DNA of 64,000 nt. It comes from Ricinus communis. Lineage: Eukaryota; Streptophyta; Magnoliopsida; Malpighiales; Euphorbiaceae. How positions within the stretch are numbered: position 1 is the stretch's first letter; every line of letters starts with the position of its first letter. Below the pieces are notes generated by a model that worked only from the letters and a program-made list of their open reading frames with translations, had not been told where the DNA came from and made no database searches. Position numbers and translations under genes: made by a program. The stretch is from NCBI RefSeq assembly GCF_019578655.1, contig NC_063264.1, positions 17,534,429-17,598,428 of the forward strand. The letters are read 5' to 3'. Below, piece after piece: positions 35,815-46,116 of this stretch.

Positions 35815-37020
35815 GCTCTCCTAGCTTTGTCTTTCATCTATGTTTGCATCGATAAAGCAAATGTAGAAGTAATTTCATTTGCAAGCAATACATGTAACAA
35901 CCCGAAATCAGATCATATAAGATATTGCTCATTTTAGCCCTTACTAGCCTCACAATTTTGTCCCTTTGGTGAGGACAAGAACTTTCTAGGAGGTCCCTCA
36001 TCCTGAAATTTTTCTGAACCAAGCACGTTTAACTTTGGAGTTCTTATAACTCTATAACCAAACAACCAAAAGACGCATTAGGTAATTAGTTCTAACTCTT
36101 TACATATGTGTTATCAACCATTCCTCATCTCTTTTCGATGTGGAATTCAATTTATTCATGTACTCCCGTACCTTAGAATGCTGCCATCCTAAAAGCCTTT
36201 CAGAAGCCGTTCCTTGTCCATGCATCCTATCTTTGCACCGGCGTCCACTTCCCACCATTATCGGATTACTTTTCTCAGCCAAGTTGTCACAATACACATC
36301 CAAGTAATGAAGTTTCAAAGTGATTATTAACTCCAATAAATGAAGCAAAAGACATTTTATACTTGTTTGTGACATAAGTGGTGTCAAAAGACATAACAAG
36401 CTGAAATTTTTAGTCCTCTTCCCATTTGCACGAACCCCAAAAACATTCATCGGTCTTTGCTCTTCGAAGAAGTTGGAATTCTCTTCTTCCATGCGAGTAA
36501 AACATTCAAGCATAGTATTACCATTGCTGGATTGCAAAGCCAAATATCTTTTCTTATCCAAATAATTTCTGACATCTTCTTCTAAACAACCATATTTTTT
36601 AACCATTGCTGTGACCTTATCCCAACATCATGCAAATTGTCAATGTTACATTTTGTCAATAAAAGGAATGCTCCTCTAACAGTGAAAATAATGTGCTTGT
36701 TATGGAAATAGTTTATAATTGTATTTCTCAACAAATTTATGGATAATCCATTTTTTGGTACATTCTTCTTCTTTTTTCACATAAAAATAGCTCTGGAATT
36801 TAATTTTAAACTAGATCGTGGACTAACAGAGTTAGATTCATATTTAACTCTAAACTGTGTATGTGCAAATTTTACATTAATTAAATCTCCAGAGAATTTA
36901 GAGCGACTACCAAATTTTAATATACCAAAATCAATAAACTTAGCATATTGCATATGAAATGCATAATCTCCTTCGTGTAACTAAACTTCCTTCCAATACA
37001 TGGCTTTTTATTTATATTTT
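35815..37020 (-). pseudogene. FAR1/FHY3-like (MULE-derived) gene remnant, interrupted by a solo LTR
   Basis: The pieces follow FAR1-family order on the minus strand. First comes the WRKY-like DNA-binding region (PCIGRKFSYTKE near 37,000, YAKFIDFGILKFGSRSK and KWIIHKFVEKYNYKL near 36,730-36,960). Then comes YGCLEEDVRNYLDKKR (about 36,590) and LECFTRMEEENSNFFEEQRP. The MULE transposase core start, [17 protein letters not shown], lies in a shifted frame near 36,350-36,400. After the solo LTR the next block, LLANEITSTF, is at 35,850-35,890. Frameshifts and stops are numerous. FAR1-related proteins are transcription factors domesticated from Mutator-like transposases. Whether this was a host FRS gene or a transposon cannot be told from the sequence alone. 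Confidence 0.75.
35893..36291 (+). mobile_element. Solo LTR with ATACA target-site duplication
   Basis: A 399-bp segment starts TGTAACAACCCGAAATCAGA and ends AAGTTGTCACA, so the ends are inverted forms of each other. It is flanked by ATACA at 35,888-35,892 and 36,292-36,296. The FAR1-like coding remnant continues on both sides. Internal blocks (GGACAAGAACTTTCTAGG, CATCCTATCTTTGCACCGG) resemble a widespread plant LTR type. No second LTR or internal region is present, so it is a solo LTR left by recombination. The frames at 35,834-36,022 and the left part of 36,100-36,606 read through it and are not genes. Confidence 0.85.
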
Positions 37021-37699
37021 CTCGAGCGAAACATGCACTTTGATTTATATTGTCAGTACCCATATAAAGAGATTTATCATGGTCAGAAACACTTAAACTC
37101 AAATCAAAATTTGATTTCATAAGTACCTAATTAAAGTACACAAAGGAATTGTATAATAAGAATCATCTCAATTATAGAAACTTGATCGAATTTTATAACA
37201 AAAGAAGAAAAGGTTCATTATTTACAAAAGAATAGAGCTATACCACAACACATAAACGCATATAAATTAAAAAAAAAAAAATCACTCTAACAATGAAAAA
37301 GATAAATCTAATTAAAATTTAGAGCACTGTGAAAGAAAGAGAAAATAATAGTGGGAATGAAAAAGACCCGTCAAAGGCAAAAAGAAAAAAAGAAAAAAAA
37401 GAAACTAAGAGACAGGTAGAGTATAAAGGTATTGAAATAAAATTATCCTAAGAGTTGAATAACATAGCAACGACATTAGAGTTATTCTCTCAATTATATT
37501 TATAATAACTTTAAATCATATGCCACATGTCTTACTAATAAGAAGAAAAAAAAAATTGCAATAATGAGTTGGTCTTTAACATTCATCTTATTAAAATAAT
37601 TCTTTTTAGATCAAAATGAAGATTTCATTACTTAAAAGTATATATATATATATATTCATATTTTATCGATTTCCTTATTAAAATATTTATACTATGTAT
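37021..37699. other. AT-rich intergenic DNA, no gene seen
   Basis: A- and T-rich with purine tracts near 37,330-37,420 and a TA dinucleotide run near 37,640-37,660. The frame at 36,917-37,120 overlaps the FAR1-like remnant on its left and is not a separate gene. Confidence 0.45.
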
Positions 37700-38905
37700 T
37701 ATGATTCGATCTATGGGCCGTGATACGTAACAAGCCTGACTAATCAATAATTTAAATAAAATATATATTTTTATCTAACATGCCAATATTTCACTTTACT
37801 AATAATCATTGGATATAACTACTCCATATATCCATAAATTACAACAATATATCAACATACATAGTTAATACATCATTAAATGGTCTAGCATGCCAAAACA
37901 AGATAATAAGTCTTGGGACAAATAATATACAGTATCTAGAAATTTAAACAGTCAGAAATACAAGAAAAAATAATTAAGTTAAGCCCGAGGAAGGAGGAAG
38001 TTAGATTGTCAGAAAAGAGAAATTGTAAAAGAACTAACTATCACCTGAAAAAATTAAACTTGACACTGTTAGTTTCTAGAGTGGATTAAAATCATATAAT
38101 ATAAAATAAATATAATTATCGAAATAAAATAATTATTTAACCAAATACAAATTATTCTAGAACAAATAAAATGCACGTCATGTTGTTAATTTGGGAGGTT
38201 CAACTTTAATTGATGTTGTACGAGAACATTAGTAGAATTCTAGACTCCAATTCTACTAGCCAATAGACTCACTTAATCCAAATAAGACCGACGCCTAAAG
38301 AGCAAAGCTCAACTAGAGACATTTCGTCCGATAATTCTAAATTCTGTAAGTGTAGAGAGCTATGCTCGACCAAGACATATTACAAGATTATACCTTTCAT
38401 ACGTGTCTTTGATTTATACTAGTGGGCACGCAGTCCTGGTGCAACTCATCAGGTAGCAATGCTCTACTGCCGTTCTCATCCAGAGTTATATTATAATTAT
38501 AGCATCAACAATAATTAAAGTAACATGAATTATGGGCAATCATATTATTATTCAGTTTAATATTAAGTAGTAAAATTAGGTAGTATCAGTTACGGCGGAC
38601 ATAGAAGTTAAAATGCATTATTCATATTAGGAGTAATAATAACAATAAAATAACGACAAAATTATACTATTAATAGTAATGAAAATAATGATAAAGATAA
38701 AAAAATAGTAATAATAATAATACTTATTATTAATTAAATAGCATTGCATTTAAATAATGACATGACATATGAACAGTTGATTATATAACTTTAACTTACA
38801 ATTCTGCTAAATCTTCTAGCTGCTCCTACGCCTCTAGCAGAGCTGGCTGAACTGTCAGATTATCTATTCATAGAAATAATTCAATAATCTTACCTGCCCA
38901 ACTAC
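37700..38905 (-). mobile_element. LTR fragment (family X, copy 3, minus orientation)
   Basis: The reverse complement aligns with 13,290-14,510 of copy 1. Shared blocks include ATGAATAGATAATC, GATGAG-ACGGCAGTAGA against GATGAGGCAACAGTAGA, CCTGATG followed by CAGGA-TGCGTGC, and GGCGTCGGTC against GGCGCCGACT. It is diverged, with many substitutions. Its 5' part (about the first 600 bp of copy 1) is missing at the join near 38,905. Confidence 0.6.
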
Positions 38906-39330
38906 AAGAGATGGACCCTATTGTAAAAAGCTCCACTCCATCTCCTATCTCTTGCCCAACTACAAGAGGGTCTCTATCCCGCGGCATTATGAACTACGCA
39001 CTTTGCACTTTGCACTCGAACTTGCTATATAACTCGCACAGCAAGTGTTTATATAATCTTACCTACCATCCAACTTTAATTTCTTGTGTCTATCACAGAA
39101 TCTCCCTTTACTTAAAACCACTATAAGTCAACTAGTCTCGGTAATGTTAATTTAATGATAGATGTTGAGCATCTTGTTTTTAAGTAGCAAGTGGGATGGA
39201 CGATATGTATCAGGAAAGGGGAATATTTCTGTAAAAGAATCTTGACAATTAGTACGACGGCGATGCTGTCAGTGACTCGAGGGCGGAGGAAAATGATAAA
39301 TTTGTCATATGGGTATTAGTTTATTTTCAT
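38906..39330 (-). pseudogene. Unidentified gene-like fragment, copy 1
   Basis: This segment matches the reverse complement of about 42,633-43,010 at high similarity. Shared blocks include CTACAAGAGGGTCTCTATCC, TATATAATCTT, CTTGTGTCTATCACAG, AATCTCCCTTTACTTAAAACC and GATGCTGTCAGTGACTC. Copy 2 has an intron-like arrangement on the plus strand, so by that reading this copy lies on the minus strand. The frame at 38,911-39,126 is in the opposite sense and may be a shadow. I do not recognise the family. Confidence 0.45.
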
Positions 39331-39599
39331 GGTAGTTTCATTTTAGATTTATGGATTCTGACAGAATGATTGATTAGAAGAAGGAAATTAATGTGCTGAT
39401 TCGAGGGATTAGAAGAATAGATGAAAAAGCAATTTTTTACCTTCTACTTTAAAGTGTTATATTAAAAATATATAAATAAGATAGTAAAAAAATTTTAATT
39501 TAATTAAAATTTTGAGTTTGAATTTTAGATATGTAGGTGCATTTTAATTTTTTTTTATTATTCGTAAAAATTTTATTCGACACACATTAAATTAATTTT

Positions 39600-40080
39600 A
39601 AATATATTATAGGCTAACTCGTGTTAGCTACAATATAAGACAGTGTACCTATCGATGCAGTCTAGCACTAATGGCGAGTATCAAGGTCGTATTCCTCGGG
39701 AAAGTGAAAGCCCAGAGTTACTTCTTTATTCTTTATTGTATTAACCTAAAATGAGTGATGAATACTTTCTAAACTAACTAATAGCTACAATCTAAGTTCT
39801 AAGGGAGATGCAAGAGTAATTGATTACTAAAATAACTAAAGCAAGAGAGCAAACCCAAAGGAAACCTAAACTAGTTGGCAATCAAACAAAAGGTAAAGGA
39901 TTGTTGAATCTAATTATGCTACCCATGGACGAATTCTTAACCGAATTCGGTTTCTCTCTCGAGATAACCGAATTCCTAAATCTAATAACCTAAAGTTGGA
40001 ATCTCTTCCTAACGATTGATTCTTAAATTAGCATTAAGCTTTGATCCGCCTCTATTAAACTTTGTTAATTCTTAACTATT
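39600..40080 (+). repeat. Retroelement-derived fragment
   Basis: The block with GACAGTGTACCTATCGATGC, AATGGCGAGTATCAAGGTCG and TATTCCTCGGGAAAGTG is a degenerate form of a sequence common in noncoding parts of plant Ty3/gypsy elements. It runs into a noncoding tail containing ACCGAATTCGGTTTCTCTC. No terminus or target duplication is visible. Confidence 0.4.
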
Positions 40081-41423
40081 GAAAAAAATAATTTACTAGA
40101 ATAAAATAAAATTATAATATATTACATACATTTTTTATTATAGTCAAACATACTAATGGAATAATGAATAAATTACACTTTATTACTTTTTTAATTTTAT
40201 TACTTAATTAACTACATTACTTTTTGTTATACTTTACCAAACATAGCCTTATAAGTTGGGGACATGAATGCTCACTTTTTGACATTCTTCATCGTAAATC
40301 TCTTAAAGTATCTTTTGATGTGTAAGTCATCCGGGATAACAAATCTTAAACACCCTTTTGCTCTTACTTCCCACTTGTATTCCTAACAATTTAATCTCTC
40401 TCCTTTGTTGAATTGCAAATCTCATTCCTAAGCTAAAATATATATACTTCCTCAGCTTTTAAATGAAAAGATGGAAATTTAGAATTTCTTCTGACTTCAT
40501 AATCTTGAGCTGAACTATTTACCACATCATCTATAGACAAAATTAATTATATAGTATAATAACATATGATATTATCTATTAGTTGTTGCATTTATACTGG
40601 TTGGATGGTTTATGGTCATAAATAAATCATGTAATGTAAATTTAACTCTTAATAATTAATATCATAAATCGACATTTAATTTGATTTATGTATAAATGAC
40701 GTAGTAGACTGAATTTATCTAAATATTTCTCCTCTTTGAACTTACTTTATTATGATCATCAGAAGAATCTTAGTAATTTGTGATATTACCATCATTACCA
40801 ATACATCTTCAAAATCTCTCATGAACTCCTTGAGTTTGAGGACCACCATTTTCTATTGTATCCCATGCCCTACTTCTATTATGTGAAATTCTATTGATCC
40901 CTAAAGTGGTCCCTCAACATTTTGTGTTCAGTGTATACCTCCACATATATAACTTTGATTTTTTTGTCATGTTTTTACTATATCCTCACTTTACAACTCA
41001 TACAAGAGCTACCTATGTTTCAAAGTCTTATCATGTGATCTAAAGTGTATCTTTTGTATCCAATTGATGGATAATTGACAATATTTATTAATTTTGAATA
41101 ATAGAGAATGCCTCGATTATCCAATACTAAAATATAAAAAACTTATACATATATACATTGCACTCTCCTATTTATTATGGTGCGTATACTAAATCTAGAT
41201 AAAAAATTTCTCAATTACATGTACTTGCATGAGTCCTATTTACAAAGTTATCAAATTTAACAAATGAGAAATTACCCACATCTATCTCTACATGAAACTT
41301 ATTTATCCCAATTTGAATCTTTTGTTCACCCCCTAAATCACCTAAAAAAACCCCCATAATACAATTGAACCACCTAAGAAAGATACCCCCATAATAATTG
41401 AACCATGATAATCACAAAGGAAG
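40081..41423. other. AT-rich intergenic DNA, no gene seen
   Basis: Noncoding and AT-rich. A CCCCCATAATA-type block is repeated at about 41,350-41,395 (ATACCCCCATAATAATTGAAC next to ACCCCCATAATACAATTGAA). No gene or whole element is recognisable. Confidence 0.45.
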
Positions 41424-42632
41424 AAGTTAAAACTGACCTTAGAAAATAGCATAAGTTAAGAATAAAACTTAAAAGCTAGCATAAGAATATTCCTTTTCAT
41501 TTTTGTAGAGTTCGATTAAATTTAATGTTCCAACAAAAGGTGTTTGTCATGCAATGGTAGCGATATTTATAAGTAAAAAGATTTTTGTCTAACCTTTTTA
41601 TACACCAAATAGATAGATGATTAACACATATTTATTAGTTTGAAATGATAAAATATGTGACAATCATTCAATATAAAAATATAAAATATTCATATAAACA
41701 TGTCACTCTCCTATTAGTTGTGATGTATACTCCACAACTAAGTAAGAATCTCCCTTTCAAATATCTCTAAACTTCTATTGCTATTCTAAGTTGGTGTTTA
41801 ATACAACTGTTTGGAGAGTGATAGCTGATTAGAATATGTAGATCGCTAAATTCTTAACAATTGAAACTTTTTGATGGTAAGATATTTTTTTTGTTAGGAT
41901 TTGTAATTACATTGCCTTTTTTTATCTAAAAAAACACCATATACCTAAAATTGTCAAATAATGAAACTAAAAGTACTTTTATGTATTTATCTCAATAGAA
42001 AATGAATAATTAGTGAATGATTAATTTTATTTATTGTTTGTTATGTTTTACCCACATATTAGTAGATTGCCAATTCATGTCAAATGTTGATATGAAAATT
42101 TTTTTATATATTATAATAAATTAGTTGCCTATAAGACTGCTAGATTATAAAAGTTGTGAGAAATCACAATTATGCTATATATATTAAATACATATAATGA
42201 AATTTAATTTCTGATAAATGAAAAGTTTATTGCATCTAATATTAAAGAATTTTAGCAAGAAAATTATATGTGAAAAATATTGAAAAAATTACCATGAGTT
42301 TATTTTGTGACAATTTTTTATGTTCTTTTTAGATAAAAAAAGTATATACTGATAATTTGTTAGTAAACTCAATTATTTACAATTAAAATTTCTGGTTGAC
42401 AAAGATTTGACTGCATTTATTTTAATTAAATAAATTTTATTGCAGTAGTCTAATAATAGGGGTATAGAGTTTAATAACTCTCAATATTATTGTTTATTGT
42501 CTTATTAAGATAAAAAAAAAAAATAAACCACTATTCGATGAGGTTAATCCAACGATTAAACAACAAGGTTGGATGCTTTTCATTTCTAGTAAATAACTGA
42601 AACAATAATAAATGATTAAAATGAAAATAACA
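41424..42632 (+). repeat. 1.2-kb direct repeat, copy 1
   Basis: It is nearly identical to 43,208-44,432 from AAGTTAAAACTG to AAAATGAAAATAAC, including AAAAGGTGTTTGTCATGCAA. It is noncoding. The ends are not TG/CA, so these are not ordinary LTRs. The differences are scattered substitutions and short indels. Confidence 0.85.
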
Positions 42633-43207
42633 AATACCCATGAGTCACTGACAGCATCGCCACCATTCGCCGTCATGCCAATTATCAAGATTCTTTTACA
42701 GAAACATTCCCTTTTCCTGATACATATCCCGTAACCCACTTGCTCCCATAAAACTAACATTACCGGAACTAGTTGAGCTACAGCGGTTTTAAGTAAAGGG
42801 AGATTCCTGTGATAGACACAAGAAACTAAAGTTGGATGCCAGCGAAGATTATATAAACATTTGCATTGCGAGTTATACAGCAAGTCTGGGTGCAACGTGC
42901 AAAGTACGTAGTTCATAATGTCACGGGATAGAGACCCTCTTGTAGTTAAGCAACTGATAAGAGATGATGCAGTGGAGCCCTTTACAACAAGGACCATCTC
43001 TTTTCGGGTTTCTTATGGTACCCAAAAGTTGGGACTCTTTCCAATCGTCAACCCACCTAGGGTTGATATTGGAGGAGATGACATAAGGGTATTCTGTACT
43101 CTGGTAAAAATCTTCATCTTCTTGTTCTTCTGTAATACATCATAAATGATTTAACTTGATGGTTTCTTGCAGGTTATGGTGGACGACTACGATGAGGCAC
43201 CTAGCCC
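42633..43207 (+). pseudogene. Gene-like fragment with an apparent intron, between the direct repeats (copy 2)
   Basis: The left part matches 38,906-39,330 in reverse. On the plus strand the frame from 42,918 reads RDPLVVKQLIRDDAVEPF and LFPIVNPPRVDIGGDDIRVF, then meets a donor-like CTG/GTAAAAATC near 43,103. An acceptor-like TTTCTTGCAG follows about 65 bp later, and VMVDDYDEAPSP reads on in phase, up to the start of the second direct repeat. This looks like two exons of a cellular gene captured or left over. I cannot name the protein. The minus-strand frame 42,494-42,997 overlaps the same DNA and could be a shadow. Confidence 0.4.
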
Positions 43208-44432
43208 AAGTTAAAACTGGCCTTAGAAAATAGCATCAGTTAAGAATAAAACTTAAAAGCTAGTATAAGAATACTCCTTTTCATTTTTGTAGAGTTCGAT
43301 TAAATTTAATGGTCCAACAAAAGGTGTTTGTCATGCAATGGTAGCGGTATTATAAGTAAAAAGATTTTTGTCTAACCTTTTTATACACCAAATAAATAGA
43401 TGATTGATATATATTTATTAGTTTGAAACGATGAAATATGTGATAATCATTCAATATAAAAATATAAAATATTTATATATATGTGTCACTCTCCTATTAG
43501 TTGTGATGTATAGTCCACAACTAGGTAAGAATCTCCCTATCAAATATCTCTAAGTTTCTATTGCTATTCTAAGTTGGTGTTTAATAGAACTGTTGGAGAG
43601 TGATGGCTGATTGGAATGTAAATTGCTAACTCCTTAACAATTGAAACTTTTTAATGGTGAGATACTTTTTTCTGTTATGATTTGTAATCACGTACCTTTT
43701 TTATCTAAAAAAATACCATATACCTAAAGTTGTCAAATGATAAAAATACATGGTACTTTTATGTATTTATCTTTATAGAAAATGATTAATTAGTGAATGA
43801 TTAATTTTATTTATTATTTGTTATGTTTTTATCCATATATTAGTAGATTGCCAATTTATGTCAGATGTTGATATGAAAAATTCGATCTATAGAATAACTT
43901 TTATATATTATAATAAATTAATTGCCTATGAGACTGCTAGATTATAAAAGTTTTTTCAACTCGAGAAATCACAATTGTGCTATATATATTAAATACATAT
44001 AATGAAATTTAATTTTTGATATATAAAAAGTTTATTGCATCTAATATTAAAGAATTTTAGCAAGAATATTATATGTGAAAAATATTGAAAAAATTACCAT
44101 GAGTTTATTTTGTGACAATTTTTTTATGTTTTTTTAGACAAAAAAGTATACACTGATAATTTGTTAGTAAACTCAATTATTTACAATTAAAATTTCTGGT
44201 TTATAAGGATTCAACTGTTTTTATTTTAATTAAATAAATTTTATTACGGTAGTCTAATAATACGAGTATAGAGTTTAATAACTCTTAACATTATTATTTA
44301 CTGTCTTATTAAGTTAAAAAAATTAAATCACTATTTTGATGAGGTTAATAAAACGATTAAACAATAAGGTTGGATGCTTTTCATTTCTAATAAATAACTG
44401 AAACAATAATAAATGATTAAAATGAAAATAAC
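43208..44432 (+). repeat. 1.2-kb direct repeat, copy 2
   Basis: The partner of 41,424-42,632 in the same orientation, 1,225 bp long. The pararetrovirus begins about 90 bp to its right. Confidence 0.85.
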
Positions 44433-44519
44433 TAAATAATAATTTAAGAGAAAAATAACAAGTTTTACTATGTTACCATATTTTCTTTTTGGAAAAAAAT
44501 AAATAATATATATATATTA

Positions 44520-45153
44520 AAATCATAGCTTTGTAATGTATTTTGAAAATCAATGCTATCGGAATAGATCCTTCAAGCATTTTGTAATTATGTGTATTTA
44601 TTTGAAGAACAATGCTCTTTAAAACATTTTTATCATTTAATGAAATTGTGATGTTTGGAAAACAATTGAAAGAAATTGGTCCTTTATTGAGGCTTGACTC
44701 GACAGTACCTAATAAAGAATTATAAAATTTTGTAAACCTAGCATCTCTAAGGACTGCTAAGATGAAAGTATCTAAACCTTCTCTGGTAAGGGGCTTTATT
44801 CCTACCTAGACAAGGCCTATATGGATATACTTATAATCTTTTTCTTTATGCTTCTGGAGGGTCTTTGGATTTAAAAGATAAATTTCTACAAAAGGCTTTG
44901 AAATCTTAATATTTCTTTCTTCAGTTTTGATAGTAAAATCAGTTTTGAAAAGAGGAAACTTTGAATACTCATAAATTTGTTTCTTTTGAACTTTGGGTAT
45001 TTCCCAATCATCAATATGCTTTGTAAAATCTTCAATAGTGATTTCTTCACTATTTACTAAACCTTTGTACCTTGAAGATTCAGAGGTAGAAGAGTTTGAG
45101 AAAGAAGAAGATCTACAGAAAAATAGTTCTAAATTCATTTTAAAATAAACCAA
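44520..45153 (-). pseudogene. Movement protein, N-terminal part (pararetrovirus)
   Basis: The frame opens at 45,153 or at the better-placed Met at 45,138, after the leader. It includes a DDWEIPKVQKKQIYE segment and stops at 44,806 by what looks like a CAG-to-TAG change. Beyond the stop the same frame goes on with GIKPLTREGLDTFILAVLRD and SLLGTVESSLNKGPISF, the conserved core of caulimovirid movement proteins, to the end of the insert near 44,520. In viruses of this family the protein helps genomes pass through plasmodesmata. Here the copy is truncated by the insertion end. Confidence 0.85.
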
Positions 45154-45325
45154 AATAACTTTCTAAACAAACATGAACCAAGCCACCAGTTTTATGCCCT
45201 TACACTTAACGGGACTTACTACTGTGCATAAATGAACAGTGCTTGTTTATCAGTGATCTGATGCAGATTAAAATGAGTTTAAAATCTTCTTTATGCAGAT
45301 GATGTTTCTTTACCGGAACCCAATT

Positions 45326-45338
45326 GGCTCTGATACCA
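45326..45338 (-). promoter_or_regulatory. Primer-binding site of the pararetrovirus (initiator tRNA-Met)
   Basis: TGGTATCAGAGCC on the minus strand. This is the standard plant pararetrovirus minus-strand primer site, complementary to the 3' end of initiator tRNA-Met, and is intact here. It is the natural zero point of the viral map. Confidence 0.9.
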
Positions 45339-45352
45339 AGATAGAGAAAAAC

Positions 45353-45534
45353 AGATAGATCAACAAGTTTCTGGTGTGCAGGATCCTCAGATGAGGCAAG
45401 CATAGAGCATACGCTTATTAAATCTTAAAAATGGTAGATAAGAAGATAGATCAACAAGTTTCTAGTGTGCAGGATCCTCAGATGAGGCAAGCACAGAGCA
45501 TACGCTTGTTAAATCTTAAAAATGGTAGATAAGA
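45353..45534 (-). repeat. 91-bp tandem duplication in the pararetrovirus leader
   Basis: Two head-to-tail units, 45,353-45,443 and 45,444-45,534, differ at about three positions. They include GTGCAGGATCCTCAGATGAG and TTAAATCTTAAAAATGG. In viral sense they lie after the poly(A) signal and directly before the primer-binding site. Confidence 0.9.
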
Positions 45535-45542
45535 AGATAAGT

Positions 45543-45548
45543 TTTATT
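45543..45548 (-). promoter_or_regulatory. Poly(A) signal AATAAA of the pararetrovirus
   Basis: AATAAA on the minus strand, about 250 bases after the TATA box. Caulimovirids place the signal shortly after the RNA start, so it is bypassed on the first pass and used after one full circle. This site fits. Confidence 0.55.
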
Positions 45549-45800
45549 GATAGATACAAACTTTGAACACAAACTTTGAACAAATATACAAACTTTGAAA
45601 TAAAAGCTTTAAAATGAAAGCTTTAAAATGAAATATAACATACAAGAGGAGAAATTGAATATAAGAGGAAAGTGTTTTTTCTCACTATCACTCTCACACT
45701 ATACTCTCTCTTTTCTCACTATATTTCTTCTTTGTGTGACTTGAAGAATACAAGAGGTTCTTCGTATTTTCTAGTCTGCCTTCTTCTAAGGGAAACTCCT

Positions 45801-45810
45801 CTATTTATAG
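45801..45810 (-). promoter_or_regulatory. TATA box of the pararetrovirus pregenomic RNA promoter
   Basis: CTATAAATAG on the minus strand, followed about 100-250 bases later by AATAAA and the repeated leader. The placement fits the 35S-type promoter of the family, with the start expected near 45,770-45,780. Confidence 0.65.
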
Positions 45811-46116
45811 AGGTCTTGAAGCTTTGGATACTCTTCTTGAGGCTTTGGATACTCTTCTTAGTGGAATAAAGAGGGCTCCACTTGTTCTTGTAGTCTTGTG
45901 ATAATGGAGTAAGATGCTTTACTCCCTTTTATGAAAGTTGTCGGCCATGCTTTGAAAAGAATCTTTTACTTTTTTAAAGAGTCTTTTGTCTTCTTTCTTT
46001 TTTTCTTTATATGACTCTTTTGTCTTATTTTATTTTATTTTATTGGGCTTTTGGCCTATTACAAAAATATTTTGGGCTCCATTTCTGGTTTTTAACCCAA
46101 GGGCTTTACATAGGTG

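Noticed and set aside
36100..36290. C-terminal half of the minus frame MHGQGTASERLLGWQH as a protein domain
   Set aside because: It falls inside the solo LTR (35,893-36,291). The frame simply runs from the pseudogene into LTR sequence.
36739..36957. Plus-strand open frame of 72 codons
   Set aside because: It lies opposite the FAR1-like remnant, which is readable on the minus strand with family motifs. The plus frame is a shadow.
41424..44432. A terminal-repeat retrotransposon in miniature with the 1.2-kb units as LTRs
   Set aside because: The units do not begin with TG or end with CA, and I see no primer-binding site, polypurine tract or flanking duplication.
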